Shown here: piece by piece, positions 1-6,280 of the stretch | Layout of the letters: every line of letters begins with the position of its first letter | How positions within the stretch are numbered: position 1 is the stretch's first letter | Assembly: GCA_030669775.1 (NCBI GenBank) | Contig: DAOVCZ010000078.1 | Span: 1 to 7,910, forward strand | Reading direction: 5' to 3' | DNA: 7,910 bases | Source of the DNA: Chloroflexota bacterium | GTDB lineage: Bacteria; Chloroflexota; Anaerolineae; Anaerolineales; UBA4823 | The notes under the pieces: model-generated | The model's database searches: none | Seen by the model: only the letters and a program-made list of their open reading frames with translations | Told to the model about the DNA's origin: nothing | Made by a program: the position numbers and the translations under genes

Positions 1-634
1 ACAGGGGCAACAACAATTCCCCAATAAACGCAAACGGAATTGTCGCATCGAAATTGGGAAAAAGAAAGGATGTAACAACATCTATCAGATAGCCAAAACA
101 TCCATATATCAACAAGACGCCCAGAATTCTGGGAATGTAGCCCGACTTGAAAACTAAATAACCCATGGGAAATAGCCAAAGACCCCAAAATATACCGGCG
201 ATAGTGATTCCATATTCGTGCAAATCAAGAAATAACATCACCAGAGCTTGCAGCTGATCTGCTGTGAATACTGTCAAGTAGTCAGCACCATTCAATAGCA
301 GCAGGGCAGCAAATTGGTTAAGCATATTGAGCATCGCGATAGGGACACCGACCAGAACGAATACAACCATAAGCAAAGCATGGTTTTTATTAACTGGTTT
401 GAGCAACTTGTATAAAACCAGAACCAACAATATATGGATCGTCTGGGTGAGTAAACCGCTCACAAAGCCAAAACGGAATAACGATTCAGAAGCCATGATA
501 TTATTGGCTGTTGTTGCGACATCTCCGGACACAATAAGAATAGAGGGAACATACAACATACTGAAGGGTCCGAATACTGCTTCAAGCAGATACAGAAACC
601 CTGCAATTCTTGCGGTCTTTTTAATTGAATTTAT
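1..634 (-). CDS. DUF4386 family integral membrane protein, C-terminus off the left edge, apparent ATA start
   Basis: Reading leftward from 634 there are 211 open codons. The product starts (I/M)NSIKKTARIAGFLYLLEA, the usual opening of DUF4386 proteins, a family of roughly 220-230 residues with no established function. Hydrophobic segments lie at about residues 8-35, 52-77, 85-114, 137-158, 166-188 and 197-211, so only a short C-terminal piece is missing. The frame has no ATG, GTG or TTG between the in-frame TAA at 656-658 and the ATG inside the first membrane segment (about codon 25). A good Shine-Dalgarno sequence (AAGGAGAG, 641-648) sits 6 nt before ATA at 632-634, exactly where the family N-terminus begins. 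I therefore take ATA as the start, or as a mutated ATG. The gene follows the acyltransferase gene in the same direction, with a 10-bp hairpin between them. DUF4386 genes are often found beside transport or regulatory genes, but no role can be assigned here. Confidence 0.8.
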   Translation of the reverse strand, partial: MNSIKKTARIAGFLYLLEAVFGPFSMLYVPSILIVSGDVATTANNIMASESLFRFGFVSGLLTQTIHILLVLVLYKLLKPVNKNHALLMVVFVLVGVPIAMLNMLNQFAALLLLNGADYLTVFTADQLQALVMLFLDLHEYGITIAGIFWGLWLFPMGYLVFKSGYIPRILGVLLIYGCFGYLIDVVTSFLFPNFDATIPFAFIGELLLPL

Positions 635-640
635 CGTTTT

Positions 641-648
641 CTCTCCTT
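641..648 (-). promoter_or_regulatory. Ribosome binding site that fixes the ATA start of the DUF4386 gene
   Basis: AAGGAGAG on the minus strand ends 6 nt before the ATA codon at 632-634 (8 nt measured from the GGAG core). No other plausible initiation codon lies at a suitable distance, so this site is the main evidence for where translation starts. Confidence 0.6.
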
Positions 649-703
649 TTTGGTTTTAGAAACCCGGTCGTTAGCCGGACCAAGAATAGTGAGCCTCGCA
701 GGT

Positions 704-730
704 GCTGCCAGTCCTTCGATGACTGGCAGC
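704..730 (-). terminator. Perfect 10-bp hairpin after the acyltransferase gene
   Basis: GCTGCCAGTC (704-713) and GACTGGCAGC (721-730) form a perfect 10-bp stem with a 7-nt loop. The hairpin begins about 15 nt past the acyltransferase stop codon and lies upstream of the DUF4386 gene. No T-tract follows on either strand, so it is not a textbook intrinsic terminator. It could act as a weak terminator, a 3' end stabiliser, or a processing site between the two genes. Confidence 0.5.
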
Positions 731-745
731 TCAGATATAGACTGT

Positions 746-1954
746 TTATAGAACTCTCGACGCGAAGGGTATTTTACGGACAAAGTAGGCAATAACAAAG
801 CAGGTTGGAACTACGATTACCGCTGCCAGCCCGAATTTGAGCAAGCTTCCAAGATCGATTCCTTTCAGCGCATATGCAAGAAGAACTATGATTGGAATAT
901 GCAGCAGGTAGACAGCATAACCTTGCTGGGACAGGAACCGGCCAAATCTTCCCTGCCCGTTGAAAAAATGGCGGAAGAGGATGATTAGACCCAGGCAGAT
1001 TCCGACTGCAAAGATGGAGTCCCAGAGGGCATATACAGCCGACTGCCAATGACCGTTACCCATGGCGTTGCCCAATACCTCGGAAAGTTCCAGCGAAAAC
1101 AGGTTGCCGCTAAACCCAAGTGGGAACAAAAAGACTCCCGCTACAACCGCTGATACGAAACCTACCCCACCCATAGAGCTGGGCAGATTACGGAACCAGT
1201 TGTTGCGGAATGCAACTATTCCTACCAGGAAGAAACTGAGGTACTGTGGGAGATAGGCCAGAGTTGGAAATTCGAACACTGATTTGCCCAAGGGGATAAT
1301 TATTCGAACGAGGTAACTTGCTGCTGCCAATGCCAGGATAAAAATACCGATACCCAGATAGCTGAGAACTGAAGATTCAGTCATTGATGAGGGTGTCCTC
1401 TTCCTTGTCAGTATACGCCAGACAACATAAACGATGCTGAAGATCAGCAGCATCGCAACGAACCACAGAGGTCCAAGACCTATGAGCGAGGGATAAATAT
1501 GCTGGAAAATTTTCCAAGTTAGCGGTTCCGTAATCCCGGTCAGGCTAGCTGGCATAAGGTACGTACCGAGTTCTGAGATCGGGTTAAGTATGAATGTGTA
1601 TATGATGAGAGGAACACCGAAACGAAGCAGCCGGCCCTTGAGAAAGGAGCCTGGTCCCTTCCGATCAAACGACCCTGGAGTAAAATAGCCTGCTAACAAG
1701 AAAAAAGCTCCCATGAACCAGGATTGGTTTACCAGCGCAAACACCAATAACACCAGGAATGCCAGGGGGTTGGTAAAGGGAGGTTCTACGTAATAGAAAG
1801 GTGAGCTCGCCCCATAGACCATCGCCACGTGGTGCAGTACTACCAGGATAATCAAAAAAACACGCAAGTGATCGATAAAGAACAGGCGGGGAATTTTTCT
1901 GGTTGATGCCTGCATCGGGGATTCCCCTGGTGGTTTCAAGTTATTTGGATCCAT
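746..1954 (-). CDS. Acyltransferase 3 family (OafA/MdoC-like) integral membrane protein
   Basis: This is a 402-residue multi-spanning protein of the acyltransferase 3 family. Members move acyl groups, often acetyl or succinyl, onto sugars, glucans, lipids or antibiotics at the membrane. Family marks are visible. The first helix starts FFIDHLRVFLIILVVLHHVA, with Asp28, Arg31 and the His41-His42 pair that corresponds to the conserved catalytic region. A FLLAGYF segment and an arginine-bearing loop (KGRLLRFGVPL) follow, then LGPLWFVAMLL and about ten hydrophobic helices in all. I chose the ATG at 1952-1954 because AAAGGTG lies 6 nt upstream. A GTG three codons earlier (1961-1963) is in frame but lacks its own ribosome binding site. 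The gene lies downstream of the 2048-2809 permease gene, separated by a strong hairpin, so it may have its own promoter. The acceptor substrate is unknown. Its place next to an exporter fits modification of an exported or surface compound, which is inference only. Confidence 0.88.
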   Translation of the reverse strand: MDPNNLKPPGESPMQASTRKIPRLFFIDHLRVFLIILVVLHHVAMVYGASSPFYYVEPPFTNPLAFLVLLVFALVNQSWFMGAFFLLAGYFTPGSFDRKGPGSFLKGRLLRFGVPLIIYTFILNPISELGTYLMPASLTGITEPLTWKIFQHIYPSLIGLGPLWFVAMLLIFSIVYVVWRILTRKRTPSSMTESSVLSYLGIGIFILALAAASYLVRIIIPLGKSVFEFPTLAYLPQYLSFFLVGIVAFRNNWFRNLPSSMGGVGFVSAVVAGVFLFPLGFSGNLFSLELSEVLGNAMGNGHWQSAVYALWDSIFAVGICLGLIILFRHFFNGQGRFGRFLSQQGYAVYLLHIPIIVLLAYALKGIDLGSLLKFGLAAVIVVPTCFVIAYFVRKIPFASRVL

Positions 1955-2002
1955 TTCATTCACCTTTATTTATGAGAGTTTCAGGTTGCTTAGAAGGATA
2001 AG

Positions 2003-2034
2003 AGGGGCAAGCATCAATGCTAATGCTTGCCCCT
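2003..2034 (-). terminator. Strong 12-bp hairpin after the ABC-2 permease gene
   Basis: AGGGGCAAGCAT (2003-2014) and ATGCTTGCCCCT (2023-2034) form a perfect 12-bp stem with an 8-nt loop, starting 13 nt past the permease stop. On the minus strand the bases after the stem are CTTATCCTTC, which is pyrimidine-rich but not a clean T run. Position and stability favour a transcription terminator for the exporter operon, possibly partial. Confidence 0.65.
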
Positions 2035-2047
2035 TTGTGATGATGCT

Positions 2048-2809
2048 TTAGCGGAATTCGGTCCTCTTGAAGAGCTGAATTCCAGCAACTACAATTACCA
2101 GACTGATGATGGAAAGAATCAGCAGATTTTTCCAGATCACCGGCTCGGACAAGCTAGCGCCATTAAAAATCCTTGACAGGGTATCTGTTGCGTAAAAGTT
2201 GGGTGTATAGCGGGCAATGTTGTAGGTCATCTCATCATATACAGCCAGGAAAGTACCAAATATCATCATGGGCACAATAAAGATCATTGATAACCCGCTG
2301 GCAGCGCCGGCGTTTTTCGCAATAGTTGCAGTGATCAACCCCAAGCCAACAGCTGTAACGGCTAGAAGCCCAAGGAAGATACATACCAGGGCCAATCCCG
2401 GCAGACCACCCATCGCTTCATATCCCAGGATTACGGACAGCAGCAGAACAATTAATGCCTGGAAAACGCCAATAAACATATTGGCAATGATCAGGCTTCC
2501 CAGATATTGATACGGAGAGGTAGGTGTTGACGCGAGCCTCTTCAGCAATCCTGCCTCCCGATACTCACAAAGCGCCAATGCCACCATCATGCCCATATAA
2601 ATAACCGCATATCCCATGGTACCCGGCACCAGGTATTCAAAATGGCTCATTCCGGGGCGGGTGGGATCCTGGTACAGGTTTCCCAAAGCAAAATAAAATA
2701 CAAGCGTCAGTCCTACAGGCATGAGCAGCAAGACCGCCAGGATCATTGGATCCCGGTACAGTTTTTTCAATTCAACTTGAATTAAGGCGTAAATCTTATT
2801 TGTTTTCAT
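2048..2809 (-). CDS. ABC-2 type exporter permease
   Basis: This 253-residue membrane subunit belongs to an ABC-2 family exporter and would form the channel for the ATPase encoded just upstream. The N-terminus is cytoplasmic (LIQVELKKLYRDPM), followed by helix 1 at about residues 22-42. A loop containing FEYLVPGTMGYAVIYMG follows, then the amphipathic stretch EYREAGLLKRLASTPTSPYQYL that typically contacts the ATPase. Four further hydrophobic helices end with ISLVIVVAGIQLFKR. Length and layout match the short (about 250 aa) DrrB/NodJ-like permeases. The start is the ATG at 2807-2809. A GGAGGG site lies 8 nt upstream and the preceding ATPase stop (TAA, 2811-2813) is one base away, so the two are translationally coupled. 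An in-frame TTG at 2825-2827 is rejected because the binding site would fall inside the coding region. The substrate is unknown; drug, lipid or polysaccharide export are the family options. Confidence 0.93.
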   Translation of the reverse strand: MKTNKIYALIQVELKKLYRDPMILAVLLLMPVGLTLVFYFALGNLYQDPTRPGMSHFEYLVPGTMGYAVIYMGMMVALALCEYREAGLLKRLASTPTSPYQYLGSLIIANMFIGVFQALIVLLLSVILGYEAMGGLPGLALVCIFLGLLAVTAVGLGLITATIAKNAGAASGLSMIFIVPMMIFGTFLAVYDEMTYNIARYTPNFYATDTLSRIFNGASLSEPVIWKNLLILSIISLVIVVAGIQLFKRTEFR

Positions 2810-2810
2810 G

Positions 2811-3578
2811 TTAACTTCCCTCCGCAATTCTTCGACCAGTAATTTTCAAAAAAACTTCTTCCAGGTCTCTTGATTGGTGTTTTTCCATCAATTCTCCTGG
2901 TGATCCAAGGGCAATTAACTCCCCATAATCGATAATCCCCACCCGATCACTTAGTGACTGTGCTTCTTCAATATAGTGGGTGGTCAGGATGATGGTTTTA
3001 TCCTGATCTTTCAGTGATTTAATATATTCCCAGGTTCTCCTGCGGACGCGGGCATCCATGCCCACAGTCGGCTCATCCAGAAAGACAATTTCCGGATCGC
3101 TGATTAAGGCCATCAGCAAATTCAGCTGGCGTACCATTCCCCCGCTGTAGCCTTTAGCCCTGCGGCGGGCTTTATCAGCAAAATCACTTTGACTAAGGAG
3201 TTCAGCGGAGTGATTTTTCAGGGTAGCTTTGTCCAGACCGTGTAGTATTCCCATCAATTCAATATTTTCTTTCCCGGAGAGAAACTTATAGTAGGCAGCT
3301 TCCTGGGGGCAGAGTCCGATGCGTTCCTTTATTTTTGACAGGTCTTCCTTGACATCAAATCCAGCAATCTGGACAGATCCTGCTGAAGGCGCTAACAGGC
3401 CGCAAAGAATACTGATAGTGGTCGTTTTCCCGGCGCCGTTGGGACCTAATAATCCAAACAGCTCTCCTTTTTTGACGGTAAGGTTTAAGCCGTTTACCGC
3501 CTTGATACCACCATAATTCTTCTCCAGATCTTCGATGACAATCTCATTACGAATTTCGGTTTTTCTTGCGTTTTCCAT
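2811..3578 (-). CDS. ABC exporter ATP-binding protein
   Basis: This is a 255-residue ATPase that drives the permease encoded directly downstream. All nucleotide-binding motifs are present, numbered from the chosen start: Walker A GPNGAGKTT (45-53), Q-loop Gln92 in CPQEA, signature YSGGMVRQ (144-151), Walker B IVFLDEPTVGMD (164-175) and H-loop His201 in TTHYIEEA. The C-terminus, EEVFLKITGRR, is typical of CcmA/DrrA-type exporter ATPases. I prefer the ATG at 3576-3578 because GGAG lies 6 nt upstream. The ATG four codons earlier (3588-3590) is in frame but has no good site and directly follows a TGA in the same frame. Both starts lie inside a short leader ORF in another frame, so initiation is probably coupled to translation of that ORF. 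The gene and its permease form a two-gene exporter unit ending at the hairpin at 2003-2034. Confidence 0.93.
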   Translation of the reverse strand: MENARKTEIRNEIVIEDLEKNYGGIKAVNGLNLTVKKGELFGLLGPNGAGKTTTISILCGLLAPSAGSVQIAGFDVKEDLSKIKERIGLCPQEAAYYKFLSGKENIELMGILHGLDKATLKNHSAELLSQSDFADKARRRAKGYSGGMVRQLNLLMALISDPEIVFLDEPTVGMDARVRRRTWEYIKSLKDQDKTIILTTHYIEEAQSLSDRVGIIDYGELIALGSPGELMEKHQSRDLEEVFLKITGRRIAEGS

Positions 3579-3633
3579 ATTCTTCTCCATTCATGATTTG
3601 ATTAATTACAATTGCTTGATCTTGTGTTTGCAT
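3547..3633 (-). CDS. Possible 28-residue leader peptide overlapping the ATPase start
   Basis: An ATG at 3631-3633 is preceded by a canonical AAAGGAG (3643-3649) with 9-nt spacing, the best ribosome binding site in this part of the window. The frame begins MQTQDQAIVINQIMNGE, becomes basic (KRKKNR) and stops at TAA 3547-3549. Its last ten codons overlap the first codons of the exporter ATPase in another frame. The peptide matches nothing I recognise. It could be a leader whose translation opens or couples the ATPase start, or the ribosome binding site could be all that matters and the peptide be non-functional. A promoter lies about 40 nt upstream, which makes this the first translated unit of the exporter transcript. 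Confidence 0.45.
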   Translation of the reverse strand: MQTQDQAIVINQIMNGEEYGKRKKNRNS

Positions 3634-3674
3634 ATGAAAGTTCTCCTTTCTAAAATCTGGTAAAGCGGACACAT

Positions 3675-3703
3675 ATTATTTTTAGTAACCCAGTTTTTGT
3701 GAA
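3675..3703 (-). promoter_or_regulatory. Sigma-70-type promoter for the left exporter operon
   Basis: TTCACA (3698-3703) and AATAAT (3675-3680) are separated by exactly 17 nt. Each matches five of six consensus bases for the -35 and -10 boxes. Transcription would start near 3668, giving a leader of about 35 nt to the ATG at 3633. Direction and position fit the leader ORF, ATPase and permease that follow. Confidence 0.55.
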
Positions 3704-3711
3704 TTTATCCT

Positions 3712-3723
3712 TGGGAGCTCCCA
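3712..3723. promoter_or_regulatory. 12-bp perfect palindrome, candidate operator
   Basis: TGGGAGCTCCCA is a perfect palindrome ending 8 bp upstream of the -35 box of the exporter promoter. A site in this position usually binds a dimeric activator, or a repressor overlapping the upstream contacts. No regulator gene is visible in the window. A palindrome of this length can also arise by chance, so the assignment rests on its position. Confidence 0.35.
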
Positions 3724-3743
3724 TCAATTATTACACCATCAGC

Positions 3744-3786
3744 ATACCCGCAAGGCGGTATTAGTGTCATACCCCGAAAGGGTTAT
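3744..3786. repeat. Pair of adjacent similar small hairpins
   Basis: Two inverted repeats of 18 bp each (3744-3761 and 3769-3786) sit 7 nt apart. Both start ATACCC on the plus strand and close on a very short loop. On the minus strand each ends in GGGTATG. They lie about 40-80 nt upstream of the -35 box of the exporter promoter, so they could form a bidirectional terminator-like structure, a duplicated protein site, or the remnant of a small repeat element. No T-tract follows. Confidence 0.35.
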
Positions 3787-4153
3787 TCAGGGGGTTAATT
3801 ATGGGTTTAGGAGGGGGAGTTAAACGCCAGTGCCCCTGCACCCCCGCCGGGTCGCAGAGCGCAACCGTGGTGAGAGAATAAAAGGATTTCATTCTCTCGT
3901 TCAAATTACGGGTCAGTAGATACTGGAGTGCAGCCTGTATTATTTGATAGGCGAGATCATGCTATAACCTAAGTCTAGTTGCGGCGGAGGGTCTTCTAAA
4001 AGGGTTCCGACCAACCAAAATCCGTCACAACCCAGAAACATGAATAAAAAAAATCAGCTCTCCTCTGTCAACTGCAGCGCTTTGTCAGGTTTTGTTATTA
4101 TGCTTCACTGTTATGACTACATTTCCCTTTTTGCATAACCATCATATCTTTGC

Positions 4154-5326
4154 TCACGCTGTTCGCATCTGTGTGCGTTGGAAGATCCACACGCCCACAC
4201 CAAAATACAGTCCGGATAGCAATATCAACATGGCTAGTTCGAAGAGGACATCTTCCAATCCGACCCCTAAGGTAAAGATTTTGTTCAACGCAATCACGGC
4301 GTGGGTGGGTGGCAGAAAATCAAACAGGGAGATACCATGGCCAAACAAGTCAAATAGTGCCCGGCGCGGCAAGGGGAAGATTGAACCGGTCAGGAACACC
4401 AATAAGCCAAAGGGGAAATTTGCTACTACAAAAGCCTTTGAGACGGTTTTCGAGAAGCAGGCTACGATCAATCCCGCCCCGATTGCCGAGAAGGCAGTAA
4501 TAACAGCAACCAGAATGGCCAACCAAAGCGGACCCTGGCTGCGGAAGCCGAAGGCCAAGGCAGTAGCAAAAGTGAGCAACACTTCCAAAAACGCTACCAC
4601 TATCAACCACAATGACGTACCGCCCAGGTATTCCACTGTTCTCAGGCGAGTCAGGCGCAGGCGGCGCATCACTCCTACCTCAATGTCGCCCGCCGGGGTC
4701 ATAGCCGCCTGGAAGATGATCATAACGATTGAAAACACCAACAATCCTGGGACATAGAGTTCAAACTCGGTGCGGGCAGCCGAAGCGCCCAATGGGATTT
4801 CGACAATTTCCACAGGGCGAGGGGCTTCGGTAAAGCCCTGTGTGTATTGATCGGTTACGGTCATCGCCATTACCGCCGCGAGCATGTACGTTGGGTTACT
4901 CAAGTCACCAAGGAGTGTGAGTTGTGTGCTGGCCCCAAAATCTCCGTTTCGGAAGGCGGCCAGTTGTGTCGAAAAGTCTTCAGGAACGATTACCAGCGCC
5001 GAAGCATCACGGTCGCGCAGTTTAGCTTCTGCTTCCGTACGGTCTTCGATTAACTCGATGTGCAGCAATGGGTTGCCGTCCTCGTAAGTCAGCTCACGCA
5101 AACCATTCACAATTTCCATCCCAGCCGAGAGCGTTGAGTTGTCTGCAAGGATCACTGAAACATCCTGATTGATAACCAACACCTGGTAGGAGGTTGATCC
5201 GGTTCCACTTGTAATCAACCAGTACAAGAAGACAAATAGTGGAGCGAAGGCCATGCTGAGCAGCACGACCCACAAGTCGCGTTTCGATTCACGCACACTT
5301 TTGCGAAAAACAGACCAGATTCTCAT
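4154..5326 (-). CDS. ABC-2 type exporter permease with large extracytoplasmic domain
   Basis: This 390-residue permease is of the long ABC-2 class (YhhJ/YbhS-like). One N-terminal helix (about residues 20-40, VVLLSMAFAPLFVFLYWLI) is followed by a soluble domain of about 150 residues on the outer face. Five more helices follow: about 193-212, 236-262, 264-290, 300-320 and 363-382. The segment GDIEVGVMRRLRLTRLRTVEYL before the third helix is the usual cytoplasmic coupling region facing the ATPase. The start is ATG 5324-5326, which overlaps the TGA of the ATPase gene as ATGA. AAGGAGG (5335-5341) lies 8 nt upstream, so the two subunits are made together. The soluble domain resembles those in exporters that hand substrate to an outer partner, but no membrane fusion protein or outer-membrane channel is encoded here. 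The substrate is unknown. It is clearly a different subfamily from the 253-residue permease further left. Confidence 0.93.
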   Translation of the reverse strand: MRIWSVFRKSVRESKRDLWVVLLSMAFAPLFVFLYWLITSGTGSTSYQVLVINQDVSVILADNSTLSAGMEIVNGLRELTYEDGNPLLHIELIEDRTEAEAKLRDRDASALVIVPEDFSTQLAAFRNGDFGASTQLTLLGDLSNPTYMLAAVMAMTVTDQYTQGFTEAPRPVEIVEIPLGASAARTEFELYVPGLLVFSIVMIIFQAAMTPAGDIEVGVMRRLRLTRLRTVEYLGGTSLWLIVVAFLEVLLTFATALAFGFRSQGPLWLAILVAVITAFSAIGAGLIVACFSKTVSKAFVVANFPFGLLVFLTGSIFPLPRRALFDLFGHGISLFDFLPPTHAVIALNKIFTLGVGLEDVLFELAMLILLSGLYFGVGVWIFQRTQMRTA

Positions 5327-6261
5327 TTGCGCAGCCTCCTTCCCGTCAGGGCGATGAACACATCTTCGAGTGTGTTGGCGCGCAGTCGCACTTCGCCAAT
5401 CTGAATTCCAGCGTCGCGCAGCGCTTCCACCAAGTCGGGTAGATGCTCAACCACACCCCTGCTCCGCACTATTAGCGCGTCGTTGATTGTAGAGATTTCC
5501 AATTTGAATCTGCGCAGGGCAGCGGCAGCAACATCGGGGGCCGACCCAGGAGAGAGCCTGATCTCCAACACATCTCCTTCTCCCACTGTGCGTTTGAGCG
5601 CATCTGGTGTGTCCAATGCCACCAGCCGTCCGTGGTCAATGATCGCCACGCGATCAGCCATGCGCTCCGCCTCGTCGATGTTGTGCGTGGTAAGAATGAT
5701 GGTTTTGCGGCGCGCCAGCGAACGTATATATTCACGAACCAGCACGCGGCTCTGCGGGTCAAGACCGGCTTCGGGTTCGTCGAGCACCAAGATTTCTGGA
5801 TCGTTGATCAGCGCCAAAGCCAGGTTCAGCCGCCGCTTCATGCCGCCCGAAAGCTTGCTGCCGAGTTCCTTGGCTTTTGGTGCCAACCCAAGCGTTTCCA
5901 ACAATTCGGCTCCGCGCCGATGGGATTCCCGGCGTGCGAGACCATACATCTCGCCAAGGTGCTCAAGTTGCTCCAAGCAGGTCAACTTCTCCCAGAGGAT
6001 GGTCTCCTGCGGAGCAACGCCCACGCGGGCGCGGATTTCAGGATCACCTCCTATGATAGGTTTGCCGTGGATGAACACCTGTCCGGCGTCCGGATTGAGC
6101 AGACCGCACATCATATTTATGGAAGTGGTCTTGCCTGCGCCATTTGGACCCAGAAAGCCGAATATCTCGCCTTTGTAGATCTCAAGGGAGAGATTATCTA
6201 CGGCGGTCAGGTCCCCATAATGCTTGGTGAGATTGCGTGTTTCAAGTACGGTGTCTTTCAT
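5323..6261 (-). CDS. ABC exporter ATP-binding protein with C-terminal extension
   Basis: This is a 312-residue ATPase of the DrrA/CcmA exporter class. Motifs, numbered from the chosen start, are Walker A GPNGAGKTT (38-46), Q-loop Gln85 in APQET, signature LSGGMKRR (137-144), Walker B ILVLDEP (157-163) and H-loop His193 in TTHNIDEAE. After Walker B the usual EPTxGLD reads EPEAGLD, a tolerated but less common variant. Residues from about 215 to the end form the C-terminal domain common in DrrA-like ATPases, finishing LEDVFIALTGRRLRK. The start is ATG 6259-6261, with GAGGAAGG 6 nt upstream. An in-frame TTG two codons earlier abuts that site and is rejected. The gene overlaps its permease by 4 nt. 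It begins 19 nt after the hydrolase stop, so it may be read from the same transcript. Its GC content is much higher than that of the hydrolase: line 5821-5880 has 37 G or C in 60. Confidence 0.94.
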   Translation of the reverse strand: MKDTVLETRNLTKHYGDLTAVDNLSLEIYKGEIFGFLGPNGAGKTTSINMMCGLLNPDAGQVFIHGKPIIGGDPEIRARVGVAPQETILWEKLTCLEQLEHLGEMYGLARRESHRRGAELLETLGLAPKAKELGSKLSGGMKRRLNLALALINDPEILVLDEPEAGLDPQSRVLVREYIRSLARRKTIILTTHNIDEAERMADRVAIIDHGRLVALDTPDALKRTVGEGDVLEIRLSPGSAPDVAAAALRRFKLEISTINDALIVRSRGVVEHLPDLVEALRDAGIQIGEVRLRANTLEDVFIALTGRRLRK

Positions 6262-6280
6262 AATCAACCTTCCTCTGCTT

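Larger units (their letters stand above)
3634..4153. other. 520-bp intergenic region between the two exporter operons
   Basis: No convincing protein gene is visible. The left end holds the promoter and palindrome described separately. The rest contains three small hairpins. The first is ATACCCGC/GCGGTAT with one bulged base (3744-3761). The second is ATACCCC GAAA GGGTTAT with one mismatch (3769-3786). The third is GAGAGAAT/ATTCTCTC with an 11-nt loop (3872-3898). The first two stand 7 nt apart and resemble each other. A minus-strand ATG frame at 3767-3892 encodes 41 residues rich in proline and asparagine with no good ribosome binding site; I do not call it a gene. A run of eight T on the minus strand (4046-4053) lies about 100 nt after the 4154-5326 stop codon, but no strong stem precedes it. 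The region could hold decayed sequence or an unrecognised RNA. Confidence 0.5.

Noticed and set aside
327..659. Plus-strand open frame of 110 codons
   Set aside because: The minus strand encodes a recognisable DUF4386 protein over the same bases, and the plus-strand product is not family-like.
635..680. Possible promoter TTGGTC-17-TCTAAA before the DUF4386 gene
   Set aside because: Both boxes match the consensus poorly, and the implied start would fall on the ribosome binding site.
2048..2827. Upstream TTG start for the 253-residue permease
   Set aside because: The GGAGGG ribosome binding site would fall inside the coding region, whereas the ATG at 2807-2809 is ideally spaced from it.
4046..4053. 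Run of eight T on the minus strand as an intrinsic terminator for the 390-residue permease gene
   Set aside because: I could find no strong GC-rich stem directly before it.
4043..4071. Promoter-like TTGACA-17-TTTATT on the minus strand
   Set aside because: The spacing is right, but it lies more than 400 nt before the next ORF and the -10 box is poor. The promoter at 3675-3703 is better placed. It could still drive an RNA from the gap.
4092..4757. Long plus-strand open frame of 221 codons
   Set aside because: It is antisense to the well-supported 390-residue permease, and its product (rich in Lys, Asn, Thr and Pro) resembles no family.
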